A stretch of DNA of 64,000 nt from Lentilactobacillus laojiaonis. Its GTDB lineage: Bacteria; Bacillota; Bacilli; Lactobacillales; Lactobacillaceae. Made by a program: the position numbers and the translations under genes. This document shows, piece after piece, positions 52,387 to 63,253 of the stretch (position 1 is the first letter of the stretch; every line of letters starts with the position of its first letter). Location: contig NZ_CP085278.1 in the NCBI RefSeq assembly GCF_020616595.1, positions 496,001 to 560,000 of the forward strand, written 5' to 3'. Under the pieces are notes generated by a model. It did not search any database, was not told the origin of the DNA, and worked only from the letters and a program-made list of their open reading frames with translations.

Positions 52387-53508
52387 ATGTCAAATTCAGA
52401 TGCTTATCCTAGAACGGAAACATATTATGATAAATTAGAACGTTTGGCTAAAATTACTCAATTTGAAAAAGATCAAAATGGAGTATTATCATTAACTAAG
52501 CGTGATCCGAAAGTAAAAGAAGGTCAAGAAGATCCAGTTTTAGCTGAATATCAAAAGGAATATAAATTTCCTAAGGATTATCAGGCTGCTAAATCTAAGG
52601 CCATGCAATCGGCTGAACGTGAGCCTAGAAATGATACTGAAAAAAAATTATTTGATTGGCGTGCACGAATGAATGGAGTTAGCAAAAACATGGCTCCATA
52701 TGTGGATACTCGATTGATTACTACTGACGAAGGGATAACTATGAAAGAATATACTCCTAAGTTGGTTGACCAATCTAATCCATTACCAGCAGTAGTTTAT
52801 ATTCATGGTGGTGGATTTATTGGTGGTTCAATTTATTTAACGGAAGACTTTTCGTATCTTTTATCGCAAGTTGCTCGGGTAAAAGTTTATGCGATTGATT
52901 TCCGATATGCGCCTGAATATGATTATGAAACAGCTATTTCAGACAACTATACTTCATTAAAATACCTTTATGATCATTCCAGTGAATTGGGAATAGATCC
53001 AAAGAACATTACATTGTATGGTGAAAGTACGGGAGCTAATATTACGGCGGCAGTAATTTATACTGATCGTGATACACGCTATGCTAAACAGCAAATACTA
53101 TTTTATCCATTAGTAACCATTGATTCAGAACAAATTCGCAAAATGGTACCAACTGGTTCAGGAAGTGGAGCAGTAGGAGCTAGCGGAGATTTTACCACAC
53201 TAATTGATACAATTGGAACAGCTTATACTCATAATAAGATTAGTAAATTGGATCCGTTAGTTTCACCGATAAATTATTCTGATGATATCACCAAAAATCT
53301 TCCTCGGACGCTATTAGTAGCTGATGAATTCGATCCTTTACATGAGGAAGATTATGATTTTGCGAAGAAATTATCTCAAGCAGGAGTAGATCTACACTAC
53401 ATTTATTATCCAGGAATGACTCACGCATTCTTAAATAACGTTGGACTATATGCTCAAGCTGAAGATGCTGCTTATGAAATTGCTAAATGGCTATCAAAAG
53501 CGAAATAA
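52387..53508 (+). CDS. Alpha/beta hydrolase (HSL-like esterase)
   Basis: A 373-residue cytosolic esterase of the hormone-sensitive-lipase group. Oxyanion motif HGGGF (near 140), nucleophile elbow GESTG (Ser near 213), the aspartate in ADEFDPLHEED (near 314) and the histidine in GMTHAF (near 345) complete the triad. An N-terminal helical extension of about 100 residues covers the core. No signal peptide. It is coupled to the MFS gene, suggesting an imported or exported ester, but the substrate is unknown. Confidence 0.9.
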   Translation: MSNSDAYPRTETYYDKLERLAKITQFEKDQNGVLSLTKRDPKVKEGQEDPVLAEYQKEYKFPKDYQAAKSKAMQSAEREPRNDTEKKLFDWRARMNGVSKNMAPYVDTRLITTDEGITMKEYTPKLVDQSNPLPAVVYIHGGGFIGGSIYLTEDFSYLLSQVARVKVYAIDFRYAPEYDYETAISDNYTSLKYLYDHSSELGIDPKNITLYGESTGANITAAVIYTDRDTRYAKQQILFYPLVTIDSEQIRKMVPTGSGSGAVGASGDFTTLIDTIGTAYTHNKISKLDPLVSPINYSDDITKNLPRTLLVADEFDPLHEEDYDFAKKLSQAGVDLHYIYYPGMTHAFLNNVGLYAQAEDAAYEIAKWLSKAK

Positions 53509-53510
53509 AT

Positions 53511-53550
53511 AAAAAGATGTTATCTAGATTAATCTAGATAACATCTTTTT
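53511..53550. terminator. Bidirectional terminator between the esterase and plsY
   Basis: A perfect 20-bp inverted repeat, AAAAAGATGTTATCTAGATT and its exact complement, with T runs on both strands. It overlaps the plsY stop codon by two bases. Confidence 0.93.
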
Positions 53551-54178
53551 ATTTATTCTGCTTACGAATATAGTTGCCAATACCAAAAGGTACCATATTT
53601 TCTGAACCATTCAATATTCTAACGATATTTTTGCTATGTCGATAGATGATAAATACCGTAAGGATAATTGCTAAAATACTTAATAGTAAGTCGTGGGTAA
53701 AAATAATAATAATTGTAATAATAATAAATGCTAAGATACTTGCTAGACTTACCATACTAGTTAGTAAAATAAACGTTATCCATAAACCGGCAGCAATTAA
53801 AAACAAAACCGGGTTATATGCTAAGAGCATTCCGGCACTGGTAGCGACAGCCTTTCCTCCCTTAAAATGGTCAAAGATCGAGAAGGTGTGACCTAATATA
53901 GCCATTAATCCAAAAATTAAGGGATTTAATGTCCAATTATTAAAGAATGTAGGTAAAAGAGTTGCGATAACTCCTTTAGAAATATCGAGGATCATTACAA
54001 TGGTACCAGCGATTGGACCTAAAACACGATAGGTATTGGTGGTACCAATATTTCCTGATCCATGTTTTCTAATGTCAGTATGGAAAAATATTTTTCCAAT
54101 CCATACACCACTAGGAATAGAACCTAATAAGTATGCAATAACTAACATTATAATAATTTGTAAAACCTTTAAATTCAT
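53549..54178 (-). CDS. plsY: Glycerol-3-phosphate acyltransferase PlsY
   Basis: A 209-residue polytopic membrane enzyme that acylates glycerol-3-phosphate from acyl-phosphate made by PlsX. Motifs GSIPSGVWIG, KHGSGNIGTTNTYR and FKGGKAVATSAG are the catalytic loops. AGAAGG precedes the ATG on the minus strand. It is divergent from parEC, the arrangement of other Firmicutes. Confidence 0.95.
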   Translation of the reverse strand: MNLKVLQIIIMLVIAYLLGSIPSGVWIGKIFFHTDIRKHGSGNIGTTNTYRVLGPIAGTIVMILDISKGVIATLLPTFFNNWTLNPLIFGLMAILGHTFSIFDHFKGGKAVATSAGMLLAYNPVLFLIAAGLWITFILLTSMVSLASILAFIIITIIIIFTHDLLLSILAIILTVFIIYRHSKNIVRILNGSENMVPFGIGNYIRKQNK

Positions 54179-54226
54179 AACTGACCTTCTTTTAAAAATA
54201 GGATAAGATAATTAGGAATGTCTATA

Positions 54227-54255
54227 ATTCTAGCATGTTTTATAGTTGTAGCCAA
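54227..54255 (-). promoter_or_regulatory. plsY promoter
   Basis: On the minus strand, TTGGCT (54255-54250), 17 bp, TAGAAT (54232-54227), with an extended -10 TGC. Confidence 0.78.
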
Positions 54256-54327
54256 TAAAATTCGTTTTCAACCAACAAAAATTAGGTTATTATAAAATAG
54301 ATTGCAAAAAAGGAGTCTGTTAATAAT

Positions 54328-56271
54328 ATGGCAAATCAAAAATATGATTATGAAGATTCTTCTATTCAAATTTTAGAAGGATTAGACGCTGTTAGAAAGC
54401 GTCCCGGAATGTATATTGGTTCCACAGATAGTCGCGGGCTCCATCACCTAGTATATGAAATTGTTGATAATGCAGTTGATGAAGTCTTAGCTGGTTATGG
54501 TAATGAAATAAACGTTACTATTCATGAAGATAACAGTATTACAGTTAAAGATCACGGGCGTGGAATGCCAGTAGGGATGCATGCCTCTGGAAAACCTACC
54601 CCTGAAGTTATTTTAACGGTTCTACATGCCGGTGGTAAATTTGGCCAGGGCGGTTATAAAACTTCCGGTGGTTTACACGGGGTAGGGGCATCAGTAGTAA
54701 ATGCGCTATCCTCAAAATTAACTGTTACTATTGTACGAGATGGAATTAAGTATCAAGAAAGTTTTGAAAATGGTGGTCACCCAATTGGCACATTAGAAAA
54801 ATTGGGGAAGACCGGCTTACCAAATGGAACTATGGTAACGTTTAAGCCGGACTCACAAATTTTTACTACTACGGTTTATAATTTTAGTACCTTATCTGAA
54901 AGACTTAGAGAGGCTGCTTTTTTATTAAAAGGAACAAAGATAACTTTAAGTGATGAAAGAGCTGGTCAAGAACAAGAAGAGGTTTATCATTATGAAGCTG
55001 GTATTAAGGAATTTGTTGCTTACTTAAACGAAGATAAACATACTTTAGGTCCCATTATGTATTTTGAAGGTAAAAAGGAAGGCATTGAAGTAGAAGTATC
55101 TGCTCAATATAATGATGGATATTCAGAAAACATGCTTTCTTTTGTAAATAATGTACGTACCAAAGACGGTGGTAGTCATGAAGCGGGATTGAAATCTGGC
55201 TGGACGAAAGCTTTCAATGAATACGCCAGAAAGATCAATTTATTGAAAGATAAAGATAAAAATCTGGATGGTAGTGATGTTCGAGAAGGATTATCAGTAG
55301 TAGTTTCTTTAAGAGTGGCAGAAGAAATTTTACAATTTGAAGGTCAGACTAAAGAAAAATTAGGAACTCCCGAGGCTCGATCAATTGTAGATGGAATAAT
55401 TAATGAACAGTTGGGCTATTTCTTAATGGAAAATGGTGAATTTGCCCAAACCTTAGTTCAAAAAGCCATTCGAGCTCGTCAAGCTCGTCAAGCAGCTAGA
55501 AAGGCTCGTGATGAAAGTCGTAGTGGGTCTAAAAAACATAAGCAAGAACGACTATTATCTGGAAAGCTAACTCCTGCTCAATCTAAAGATTATAAGAAAA
55601 ATGAGTTATTTTTAGTTGAGGGAGATTCCGCTGGTGGATCAGCTAAACAAGGTCGCGATCGTAAGCATCAGGCAATTTTACCACTTAGGGGTAAGGTATT
55701 GAATACCGAAAGAGCCAAATTAGCTGATATTATGAAAAATGAAGAAATTAACACGATGATTTACACTATTGGTGCTGGTGTTGGTAGTGAATTTAATATT
55801 AAGGATGCTAATTATGACAAAATTATTATCATGACAGATGCTGATGATGATGGAGCACATATCCAAATTTTACTTTTAACATTCTTCTATAAATACATGC
55901 GACCAATGATTGACAATGGCAGAATTTATATTGCTATGCCTCCATTGTATAAATTACAAAGTAACGGCAAAAAGCCTAAAATTGAATATGCCTGGACCAA
56001 TGATGAATTAAAAACAGCAGAAAAGAAATTTACTAGAGGGTATTCATTACAAAGATTTAAAGGACTTGGTGAAATGAATGCTGATCAATTGTGGGAAACT
56101 ACTATGGATCCGGAATCAAGAACTCTGATTCAAGTAAGCATTGATGATGCAGCCTTAGCGGAAAAACGTGTTACTACTTTAATGGGTGACAAAGTTGAAC
56201 CCCGTAGAAAATGGATTGAACAAAATGTTAAGTTCAATATGGATGATGATGGAAGTATTTTAGATATTTAA
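54328..56271 (+). CDS. parE: DNA topoisomerase IV subunit B
   Basis: A 647-residue GHKL ATPase subunit that decatenates daughter chromosomes with ParC. LEGLDAVRKRPGMYIGST, HGRGMPVG, GGLHGVGASVVNALS form the ATP site; the TOPRIM motif EGDSAGGS lies near 431-438 and DADDDGAHI near 510. Divergent from plsY, which marks it as ParE rather than GyrB. AAAGGAG precedes the ATG. A promoter TTTTCA-17-TATTAT lies just upstream. Confidence 0.95.
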   Translation: MANQKYDYEDSSIQILEGLDAVRKRPGMYIGSTDSRGLHHLVYEIVDNAVDEVLAGYGNEINVTIHEDNSITVKDHGRGMPVGMHASGKPTPEVILTVLHAGGKFGQGGYKTSGGLHGVGASVVNALSSKLTVTIVRDGIKYQESFENGGHPIGTLEKLGKTGLPNGTMVTFKPDSQIFTTTVYNFSTLSERLREAAFLLKGTKITLSDERAGQEQEEVYHYEAGIKEFVAYLNEDKHTLGPIMYFEGKKEGIEVEVSAQYNDGYSENMLSFVNNVRTKDGGSHEAGLKSGWTKAFNEYARKINLLKDKDKNLDGSDVREGLSVVVSLRVAEEILQFEGQTKEKLGTPEARSIVDGIINEQLGYFLMENGEFAQTLVQKAIRARQARQAARKARDESRSGSKKHKQERLLSGKLTPAQSKDYKKNELFLVEGDSAGGSAKQGRDRKHQAILPLRGKVLNTERAKLADIMKNEEINTMIYTIGAGVGSEFNIKDANYDKIIIMTDADDDGAHIQILLLTFFYKYMRPMIDNGRIYIAMPPLYKLQSNGKKPKIEYAWTNDELKTAEKKFTRGYSLQRFKGLGEMNADQLWETTMDPESRTLIQVSIDDAALAEKRVTTLMGDKVEPRRKWIEQNVKFNMDDDGSILDI

Positions 56272-56298
56272 TTAAGTAGTAAAAGGAGGCACATTTTT

Positions 56299-58734
56299 AT
56301 GAGCAAAATTGAAAATATGACTCTTGAAGATGTCATGGGTGACCGATTTGGACGTTATTCAAAATCAATTATTCAAGAACGCGCACTTCCAGATATTCGT
56401 GACGGATTAAAACCCGTGCAAAGAAGAATTTTATATGCCATGAATAAAGATGGTAATACCTATGATAAAGGCTTTAGAAAATCAGCTAAGTCGGTCGGAA
56501 ATGTAATGGGTAATTTTCATCCGCATGGAGATAGCTCAATTTATGAAGCTTTGGTCCGGATGAGTCAAGATTGGAAAGTTAGAGAACCATTGGTTGAAAT
56601 GCATGGTAATAATGGTTCAATGGATGGTGATCCACCAGCCGCTATGCGTTACACTGAAGCCAGATTAAGTAAAATAGCAGGTGAAATGCTTGCGGATATT
56701 GATAAGGATACTGTTGATTGGATATTAAATTTTGATGATACAGAATATGAACCAGTAGTTTTACCAGCTCGTTTTCCAAATTTATTGGTTAATGGCTCAA
56801 CTGGGATATCTGCTGGGTATGCAACGGAAATTCCCCCTCATAATTTAGGTGAAGTAGTTGATGCACTTTTATACTTACAAAAACACCCGGATGCTGATTT
56901 AGATGAACTAATGCAGTTTGTAAAAGGTCCGGATTTTCCAACTGGCGGAATTATTCAAGGAATTGACGGTATAAAAAAGGCTTACGAAACTGGTCGCGGT
57001 AAAATTATCGTACGAGCAAAGACTAGTATTGAAAATATTCGTGGTAATAAATCACAAATTGTTATTTCGGAAATTCCATATGAAGTTAATAAGGCTCAAC
57101 TAGTTAAAAAGATGGATGAAATAAGAATAAATAAAAAAATCGAAGGTATTGCGGAAGTTCGGGATGAATCTGACCGAGAAGGACTATCAATTGTAGTTGA
57201 ATTGAAAAAAGATGTTGATTCTAAAGGAATTTTAAACTACCTATTCAAAAATACTGATTTACAAATTTCATATAACTTTAATATGGTTGCAATTAATAAT
57301 ATGCGTCCGGAACGTCTATCCTTAAAGAAAATATTGCAAGAATATTTAATTTATCAACGAAGCATTATTCGTAAAAGGACTATCTATGATCTAAATAAGG
57401 CCATGGACCGCCAACATATTATTCAGGGATTGATTAAGGCGTTATCAATTTTAGATAAGGTTATTAAAACCATTAGAGCTAGTCAGAATCGTAAGGATGC
57501 TCGAGATAATTTAGTGAGTGAATATGAATTTTCTGAAAAGCAAGCTGATGCAATTGTTGCTTTACAACTTTACCGATTAACTAATACAGATGTTAGTCAA
57601 TTAGAAGCTGAAGCTAAACAATTAGCTGATCAAATCGAAACCTACAATAAAATTTTAAATAATGAAAATGAACTTGATAAAGTTCTATCTAAGGAATTAA
57701 AAGCAATTCTAAAAAATTATCGTCAAGATCGCGTAACCGAAATCCAAGAACACATTGATGAACTTAAAATTAGTATGGAAGTTACCATTCCAGACGAAGA
57801 CGTTGTAGTGATGGTTAGTCATGATGGCTACATTAAACGTAGTAGTATGCGTTCATACACGGCTTCATATAGTAAGGAAAGTGGTCTTAAAGAAGACGAC
57901 TATTCAATGTTCTTACAAAAATTAAATACTCGTGATCATTTATTTATGTTTACTAATATGGGTAATTTAATTTATCGTCCAGTTTTTGAAATAAATGATT
58001 ATAAATGGAAAGATACTGGAGAGCATATTTCCCAAACTATTGGTTTAAATGAAGATGAAGAAATTATTGCAGTATATCCATTTAAATCTTTAGATGAAGT
58101 TGGTCAATTTATAATTGCCACTAAAGAAGGATATATTAAACGAGTTAATTTTGAAAAATTAAAACCAGGTAGAAATTATCGCAAACATTCTTTAATATAT
58201 GAAAAATTCAAGTCCGATACGGATCGAGTAGTTGGCGTTAAATATTTGGATGGCATTGTAGATAAATCGGTATTATTAATATCTAATTTAGGATTGGCTT
58301 TAAGATATTCTATTGATGAGATTTCAGTTAATGGTGCTAGAACCACTGGGGTTAAATCAATGAATTTAGGAACAGATGATTATGTAGTTGGTTTTGAATT
58401 AGTTGGTTCTGAAGATACAATTGGAATAATAACGCAACGCGGGGCATTTAAAAAACAAAGTGTAAGTGATATTCCAATTACTACGAGAGCTAAAAAGGGT
58501 ATTTTGATCATTAAGAAGTTAAAAAATGATCCCCATAAAGTTGTTGATTTTACATTAATAGTCGACAATTCACCATTAGAAGTAATTACTAATCGACGAA
58601 GAATTCATGATATTTTACCATCTGAATTTACCCTAAGTAGTCGTAGTTCCAATGGATTATTTTTAATTGATATTGATGCTGAGGGTATCCCAGCGGTTAT
58701 TCAACCAAAGATTATGGAATTAATTATTAGTTAA
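56299..58734 (+). CDS. parC: DNA topoisomerase IV subunit A
   Basis: An 811-residue subunit. The active-site tyrosine is in AMRYTEARL (near 118) and the quinolone-determining region [11 protein letters not shown] has Ser79 and Glu83, the susceptible-type residues. The C-terminal beta-propeller (about 490-811) contains repeats of the GyrA-box type (for example KEGYIKRV). Coupled to parE 27 bases upstream. Confidence 0.95.
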   Translation: MSKIENMTLEDVMGDRFGRYSKSIIQERALPDIRDGLKPVQRRILYAMNKDGNTYDKGFRKSAKSVGNVMGNFHPHGDSSIYEALVRMSQDWKVREPLVEMHGNNGSMDGDPPAAMRYTEARLSKIAGEMLADIDKDTVDWILNFDDTEYEPVVLPARFPNLLVNGSTGISAGYATEIPPHNLGEVVDALLYLQKHPDADLDELMQFVKGPDFPTGGIIQGIDGIKKAYETGRGKIIVRAKTSIENIRGNKSQIVISEIPYEVNKAQLVKKMDEIRINKKIEGIAEVRDESDREGLSIVVELKKDVDSKGILNYLFKNTDLQISYNFNMVAINNMRPERLSLKKILQEYLIYQRSIIRKRTIYDLNKAMDRQHIIQGLIKALSILDKVIKTIRASQNRKDARDNLVSEYEFSEKQADAIVALQLYRLTNTDVSQLEAEAKQLADQIETYNKILNNENELDKVLSKELKAILKNYRQDRVTEIQEHIDELKISMEVTIPDEDVVVMVSHDGYIKRSSMRSYTASYSKESGLKEDDYSMFLQKLNTRDHLFMFTNMGNLIYRPVFEINDYKWKDTGEHISQTIGLNEDEEIIAVYPFKSLDEVGQFIIATKEGYIKRVNFEKLKPGRNYRKHSLIYEKFKSDTDRVVGVKYLDGIVDKSVLLISNLGLALRYSIDEISVNGARTTGVKSMNLGTDDYVVGFELVGSEDTIGIITQRGAFKKQSVSDIPITTRAKKGILIIKKLKNDPHKVVDFTLIVDNSPLEVITNRRRIHDILPSEFTLSSRSSNGLFLIDIDAEGIPAVIQPKIMELIIS

Positions 58735-58834
58735 ATCTTAAGTAATTAATATCCGGATTGATTATTTATAATTTTAATATTATATTTATTTAATATAAAT
58801 GATTAATATTACTTGTAGATTTAGGAGAATTTGA

Positions 58835-59794
58835 ATGAAAACGACCCAGGAGAATATATTTTCTTCAAAAACGTTATCTTATTTTTTACAGCTAGCTGAT
58901 ACGATGAACTATACCCAAGCTGCACAAATTTTGGGAATTACACAACCTGCCCTAACCCAACAAATTAAAAAGTTGGAAAGAACTGTTGGCACACCATTAT
59001 TTTATTCAGTTGGTAAAAAGTTGAAACTATCTGATGCTGGGATAACAATGTTAAGAACAACTCATGAAATTTATGATTTGTTAAATGAAGCTACTGATGA
59101 AATTCAGCAAGCTACTAGTTCGAATATTGGTGAAATTAATTTAGGAATTTTATCGTCAATTGAGACTAAAGTAATTGAAGACTTTACAATTGAATTGTAC
59201 AAACGTAATCCTGATTTAGTTATTAATACCTTGATGCTTAATCGCAAAGAGATTTGGGAACATTTAGAAAATAATAAAATCGATTTAGCAATTATGTATT
59301 TACCGGATGAATCAATAAAGAACTGGAAACCTTATAGCTCTAAGAAAATTGTTACGGATGATTTGATGTTTATTCACCATAATGAGAATTATAAAAATCG
59401 CAACAAGATTAAGTTAAATGATTCTAAAAAGCATCCGTGGGTAATCTATCCACGCGAGTATTATCTAAATACTTTATTACATGAATCATTTAAAAACTGC
59501 AATATTGATTTTCCTAAAGTTGCCGCAAGATATACTAATCCAGACCAGATACTTAAGTTTGCCATTAGTACCCAATTAAACACGGTTTTACCTAAATCAT
59601 ATATTTTAGGTGTTGATAAGCAAAAATTATCAGATCAACATACTTGGATTACTGAATTTGATCCTAAAATAAAATTTGATTTATCTTTTGTTTATCGTAA
59701 TAATAAGAATCAAATCCCTCGAATAAAGAACTTTTTAGATAGATTTGATGCTTTTCTTAAAGAAGAAGATTACTTCTCAAGATTAGAAAAATAA
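58835..59794 (+). CDS. LysR-type transcriptional regulator
   Basis: A 319-residue regulator with an N-terminal winged helix (MNYTQAAQILGITQPALTQQIKKLE region) and a C-terminal periplasmic-binding-like effector domain. The effector is unknown. It has its own position between parC and ppaC on the plus strand. The 27-base gap to ppaC suggests possible co-transcription; no divergent target gene is beside it. Confidence 0.92.
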   Translation: MKTTQENIFSSKTLSYFLQLADTMNYTQAAQILGITQPALTQQIKKLERTVGTPLFYSVGKKLKLSDAGITMLRTTHEIYDLLNEATDEIQQATSSNIGEINLGILSSIETKVIEDFTIELYKRNPDLVINTLMLNRKEIWEHLENNKIDLAIMYLPDESIKNWKPYSSKKIVTDDLMFIHHNENYKNRNKIKLNDSKKHPWVIYPREYYLNTLLHESFKNCNIDFPKVAARYTNPDQILKFAISTQLNTVLPKSYILGVDKQKLSDQHTWITEFDPKIKFDLSFVYRNNKNQIPRIKNFLDRFDAFLKEEDYFSRLEK

Positions 59795-59820
59795 ATTTAA
59801 ATAATTAAGGAGTTTTTACA

Positions 59821-60744
59821 ATGAAACAATATGTTTTTGGTCACCAAAATCCAGATACTGATGCAATTGTTGCTGCAATCGCATTTTCATATTTACAAAA
59901 TCAAAGAGGATACGATACCCAAGCAGTTTCTTTGGGTGAAGCGGGTCCTGAAACTGTTTTTGCTTTAAACTATTTCCATACAGATGCTCCTAAAGTAATT
60001 ACTAATGCTAAACCAGATGTTGATTCAGTTATGCTAGTTGATCACAATGAGTTCCAACAAAGCGTTGCGGATATTGAAGAATTAGAAATTACTCATGTAG
60101 TTGATCATCACCGTATTGCCAATTTCAATACTAATAGCCCACTTTACTACATGGCTAAACCAGTTGGTTGTACTAGTACCATTTTGACACAAATGTTTAT
60201 TCGTGAAGAAGTTAAGATTCCTAAGGAAATCGCTGGTTTAATGATGTCAGCTATTATTTCTGATACTTTATTATTAAAATCACCAACTACTACTGAAGAA
60301 GATAAACTTGCTTTAAAGGCATTAGCTGAAATAGCTGGTGTTAATTATGAAGAATATGGAATTGAAATGCTTAAAGCAGGTACTAATGTTGATTCTAAAT
60401 CCGATAAAGAATTAATTGATGCTGATGCTAAGTCATTTGATCTTAATGGTAACAATGTAAGAATTGACCAAATTAATGTGGTTGATTTTAATGATGTTAC
60501 TAAGCGTAAAGATGATCTTATGGCAGAAATGCAAAAAGAAGCACAAAGTGAAAACTATGATTTATTTGTAGTTATGGTTACCGATGTATTGAACAGTAAT
60601 TCTAAAATGATTGTATATGGTGATAAAGCAAATGAAGCTGCTGCTGCATTTAATGCTAATCTAGATAACGACATGGTTGATTTACCAGGAATTGTTTCTA
60701 GAAAGAAACAAGTAGTTCCTGCTTTAACTGACGCTTTGAAATAA
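59821..60744 (+). CDS. ppaC: Manganese-dependent inorganic pyrophosphatase
   Basis: A 307-residue DHH-family family II pyrophosphatase. Metal-binding motifs GHQNPDTDAIV (about 7-17), LVDHNE, and VDHHRI, with C-terminal DHHA2 ending SRKKQ are present. It hydrolyses pyrophosphate to drive biosynthesis. AAGGAG precedes the ATG; a terminator follows. Confidence 0.97.
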   Translation: MKQYVFGHQNPDTDAIVAAIAFSYLQNQRGYDTQAVSLGEAGPETVFALNYFHTDAPKVITNAKPDVDSVMLVDHNEFQQSVADIEELEITHVVDHHRIANFNTNSPLYYMAKPVGCTSTILTQMFIREEVKIPKEIAGLMMSAIISDTLLLKSPTTTEEDKLALKALAEIAGVNYEEYGIEMLKAGTNVDSKSDKELIDADAKSFDLNGNNVRIDQINVVDFNDVTKRKDDLMAEMQKEAQSENYDLFVVMVTDVLNSNSKMIVYGDKANEAAAAFNANLDNDMVDLPGIVSRKKQVVPALTDALK

Positions 60745-60750
60745 AGATTA

Positions 60751-60789
60751 AAAGACTTAATATCTGTTAGAGATATTAAGTCTTTTTTA
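60751..60789 (+). terminator. Intrinsic terminator after ppaC
   Basis: A 15-bp perfect stem AAAGACTTAATATCT / AGATATTAAGTCTTT with loop GTTAG and a T run. Confidence 0.9.
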
Positions 60790-60865
60790 TTTTTATTTTA
60801 AATGAATGTGCTAAAATGTACCCAAACTTCTTAGTAGATTTTGCAATATTTAGGAGGATTTAGTT

Positions 60866-61303
60866 ATGACAAAATATGATAAAGATATATTAAAAAAGAA
60901 ATTAAATTCTGAACAGTATGCAGTAACTCAGGAAGCGGCAACTGAGCGACCATTTTCTGGTGAATACGATGATTTTTATGAGGATGGAATTTATGTTGAT
61001 GTAGTAAGTGGTAAACCATTATTTTCTTCAAAAGATAAGTATGATGCTGGCTGTGGCTGGCCATCATTTACTAAACCAATCGATGAAAAAGAAATTGTTG
61101 AAAAAACGGATACTTCTCATGGAATGATTAGAGAAGAAGTTCGTAGTACCGATGCTAATTCTCATTTGGGTCATGTATTTACAGATGGTCCTAAAGAAAG
61201 TGGTGGCCTAAGATTTTGTATTAATTCAGCAGCTTTAAAATTTATTCCACTTGATGAATTAAGTAGTCAAGGATATGGTGATTACGAGAGATTGTTTAAA
61301 TAA
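60866..61303 (+). CDS. msrB: Peptide-methionine (R)-S-oxide reductase MsrB
   Basis: A 145-residue enzyme reducing the R-sulfoxide of methionine. Catalytic Cys118 is in RFCINSAAL and the substrate pocket is GCGWPSF. The zinc-binding cysteines are missing (SGKPLF), as in the Bacillus form. AGGAGG precedes the ATG. It forms an operon with msrA. Confidence 0.96.
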   Translation: MTKYDKDILKKKLNSEQYAVTQEAATERPFSGEYDDFYEDGIYVDVVSGKPLFSSKDKYDAGCGWPSFTKPIDEKEIVEKTDTSHGMIREEVRSTDANSHLGHVFTDGPKESGGLRFCINSAALKFIPLDELSSQGYGDYERLFK

Positions 61304-61335
61304 CTAAAAGTAAGTTTTGTAAGGAGGAGTATCTT

Positions 61336-61854
61336 ATGGAAGAAACTGCAATTTTTGCCGGTGGATGTTTTTGGTGTATGGTCAAACCTTTTGATCAAAT
61401 GCCTGGAATAATTAGGGTTACTTCAGGATATACCGGTGGACATACAGAAAATCCAACTTATGAGGAAGTTGCAAGTCATAAAACCGGACATACAGAAGCG
61501 GTTGAGATTGTATTTGATCCGGAAAAAATTAGCTATAAAGACTTGGTAGAAATTTATTGGCGACAAACTGATCCAACTGATGCTAGTGGTCAATTTCAAG
61601 ATCGAGGCGATAGTTACCGACCAGTAATTTTTGTTAAAGATGATAACCAAAGAAAGATTGCGGAAGCATCTAAGAAGGCTTTAAGTGAAAGTGGTCGTTT
61701 TAATGATCCAATTGTAACTTCAATTGAAGAGGTAAAGCCATTTTACCCAGCTGAAGATTACCATCAAGATTTTTATAAAAAGAATCCTTTTAGATACCAA
61801 ATTGAAGAGATGGGCGGTCGAGAAAACTTTATCAAGAAAAATTGGGATAAATAA
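61336..61854 (+). CDS. msrA: Peptide-methionine (S)-S-oxide reductase MsrA
   Basis: A 172-residue enzyme reducing the S-sulfoxide of methionine. The active-site motif GGCFWCMV has Cys11 and Cys14. AAGGAGGAG precedes the ATG. Together with MsrB it repairs oxidised methionine, useful for a catalase-poor lactic acid bacterium. Ends at a bidirectional terminator. Confidence 0.97.
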   Translation: MEETAIFAGGCFWCMVKPFDQMPGIIRVTSGYTGGHTENPTYEEVASHKTGHTEAVEIVFDPEKISYKDLVEIYWRQTDPTDASGQFQDRGDSYRPVIFVKDDNQRKIAEASKKALSESGRFNDPIVTSIEEVKPFYPAEDYHQDFYKKNPFRYQIEEMGGRENFIKKNWDK

Positions 61855-61886
61855 AAAAGCTAGCCAATTGGCTAGCTTTTTTATTA
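61853..61886. terminator. Bidirectional terminator between msrA and gntP
   Basis: A perfect inverted repeat AAAAAAGCTAGCCAA / TTGGCTAGCTTTTTT with T runs on both strands. It starts at the msrA stop. Confidence 0.92.
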
Positions 61887-61897
61887 TTAAATTCATT

Positions 61898-63253
61898 TTA
61901 GTGAACAAATAGACTTAATAGAAGAACCATTAACAATCCAACAATTGAAATGATAGTTTCCAAAACGGTCCAAATTTGGATAGTTTGTTTAACAGAAATA
62001 TCAAAGTATTCTTTAAACATCCAGAAACCGGCATCATTAACGTGAGATAAGGCTAATGAACCAGCACCGATAGCTAAAGCCATTAATACTGGGTTGGCGT
62101 TTAATGAGTGCATTAATGGAGTAACTAAACCAGCAGCTGTCATACCAGCTACGGTAGCTGAACCAAGAGATGCACGTAAGATAACAGCAATTAACCAACC
62201 TAAGATTAGTGGAGATAAGCTAGCGTGAACCATTACGTCTTGAACGGCTTTACCAACACCACCATCAATTAAAACTTGTTTAAAGGCTGCGCCACCACCG
62301 ATAATCATTAGTAGCATAGCAATTGATTGAATAGCAGTTGAAATGGTATCAGAAATTTGTTTCATTGAACGTTTGCGGTGAATACCCATTGACCAGATAG
62401 CGAATAGAAGTGCAATAACCATGGCGATCATTGGGTTACCAAGCATAACAACGATTGATGAAAAACCGTGTGGTTCTTTAGGAGTTTTTCCACCAAAAAC
62501 TACGAAAGTGTAGATGGTAGAAATTGCCATAAAGATTACTGGGAATAATGATGTTAATACAGAAATTCCAAATCCTGGAGTTTCTTTAAGATCAAATTCT
62601 TTAATTTCACCAAAGGCTGGTAAACTCTTTTTAACTACAAATGCATCAGGAACCCATTTTTCAGCGATCTTTGTAAATACTGGTCCGGCAATGATAACGC
62701 ACGGAATAGCTACAATAATACCGAATAAAAGAACTTGACCAATATTTGCACCTAAAGCAGTTGAAACTGCGGTAGGAGCAGGTTGTGGTGGCAAGAATCC
62801 TTGGGTAGCTGATAAAGCAGTTGCCATAGGAATACCTAGATAAACAAATGGAACATCTGCTTCAAGAGCAACTGAGAATACGATTGGAGTAAGAAGAACT
62901 AAACCAACTTCGAAGAATAATGACATACCAATAATAAATGATGCAATTACAATTGCTAGTTGGAGACGTTTCTTACCAAATTTTTGAATTAGGGTTTGGG
63001 CAATTCGATATGATCCACCGGAATCAGATACTAATCGGCCGATCATGGCACCAAATCCAAAAACAATGGCTAGTTCACCAAGTGAACCACCAATACCAGT
63101 TTTCATTGCATCAGCAATGTCTGCTGGATTCATACCTAGACCTAAAGCAACTAAAATTGAAGTTACGATAAGTGAGACAAAAGTATTAAGTTTTACCCTA
63201 ATGATTAAGAACAATAGGAATAAAATACCTAATAGTAAAACAACGAAAGGCAT
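61898..63253 (-). CDS. GntP family permease
   Basis: A 451-residue membrane transporter with 12 or more hydrophobic segments, of the gluconate:H+ symporter family. Typical regions are GFGAMIGRLVSDSGGSYRIAQ, FLPPQPAPTAVS and the C-terminal SHVNDAGFWMFKEYF. The substrate is probably gluconate or a related sugar acid; no kinase or catabolic gene is adjacent. The minus-strand ribosome binding site is weak (GAGTG). A putative promoter TTGCGG-17-TAAATT lies upstream. Confidence 0.93.
   Translation of the reverse strand: MPFVVLLLGILFLLFLIIRVKLNTFVSLIVTSILVALGLGMNPADIADAMKTGIGGSLGELAIVFGFGAMIGRLVSDSGGSYRIAQTLIQKFGKKRLQLAIVIASFIIGMSLFFEVGLVLLTPIVFSVALEADVPFVYLGIPMATALSATQGFLPPQPAPTAVSTALGANIGQVLLFGIIVAIPCVIIAGPVFTKIAEKWVPDAFVVKKSLPAFGEIKEFDLKETPGFGISVLTSLFPVIFMAISTIYTFVVFGGKTPKEPHGFSSIVVMLGNPMIAMVIALLFAIWSMGIHRKRSMKQISDTISTAIQSIAMLLMIIGGGAAFKQVLIDGGVGKAVQDVMVHASLSPLILGWLIAVILRASLGSATVAGMTAAGLVTPLMHSLNANPVLMALAIGAGSLALSHVNDAGFWMFKEYFDISVKQTIQIWTVLETIISIVGLLMVLLLSLFVH

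Noticed and set aside
61423-61650. Minus-strand frames antisense to msrA
   Set aside because: No ribosome binding site or promoter; composition mirrors the real gene on the other strand.
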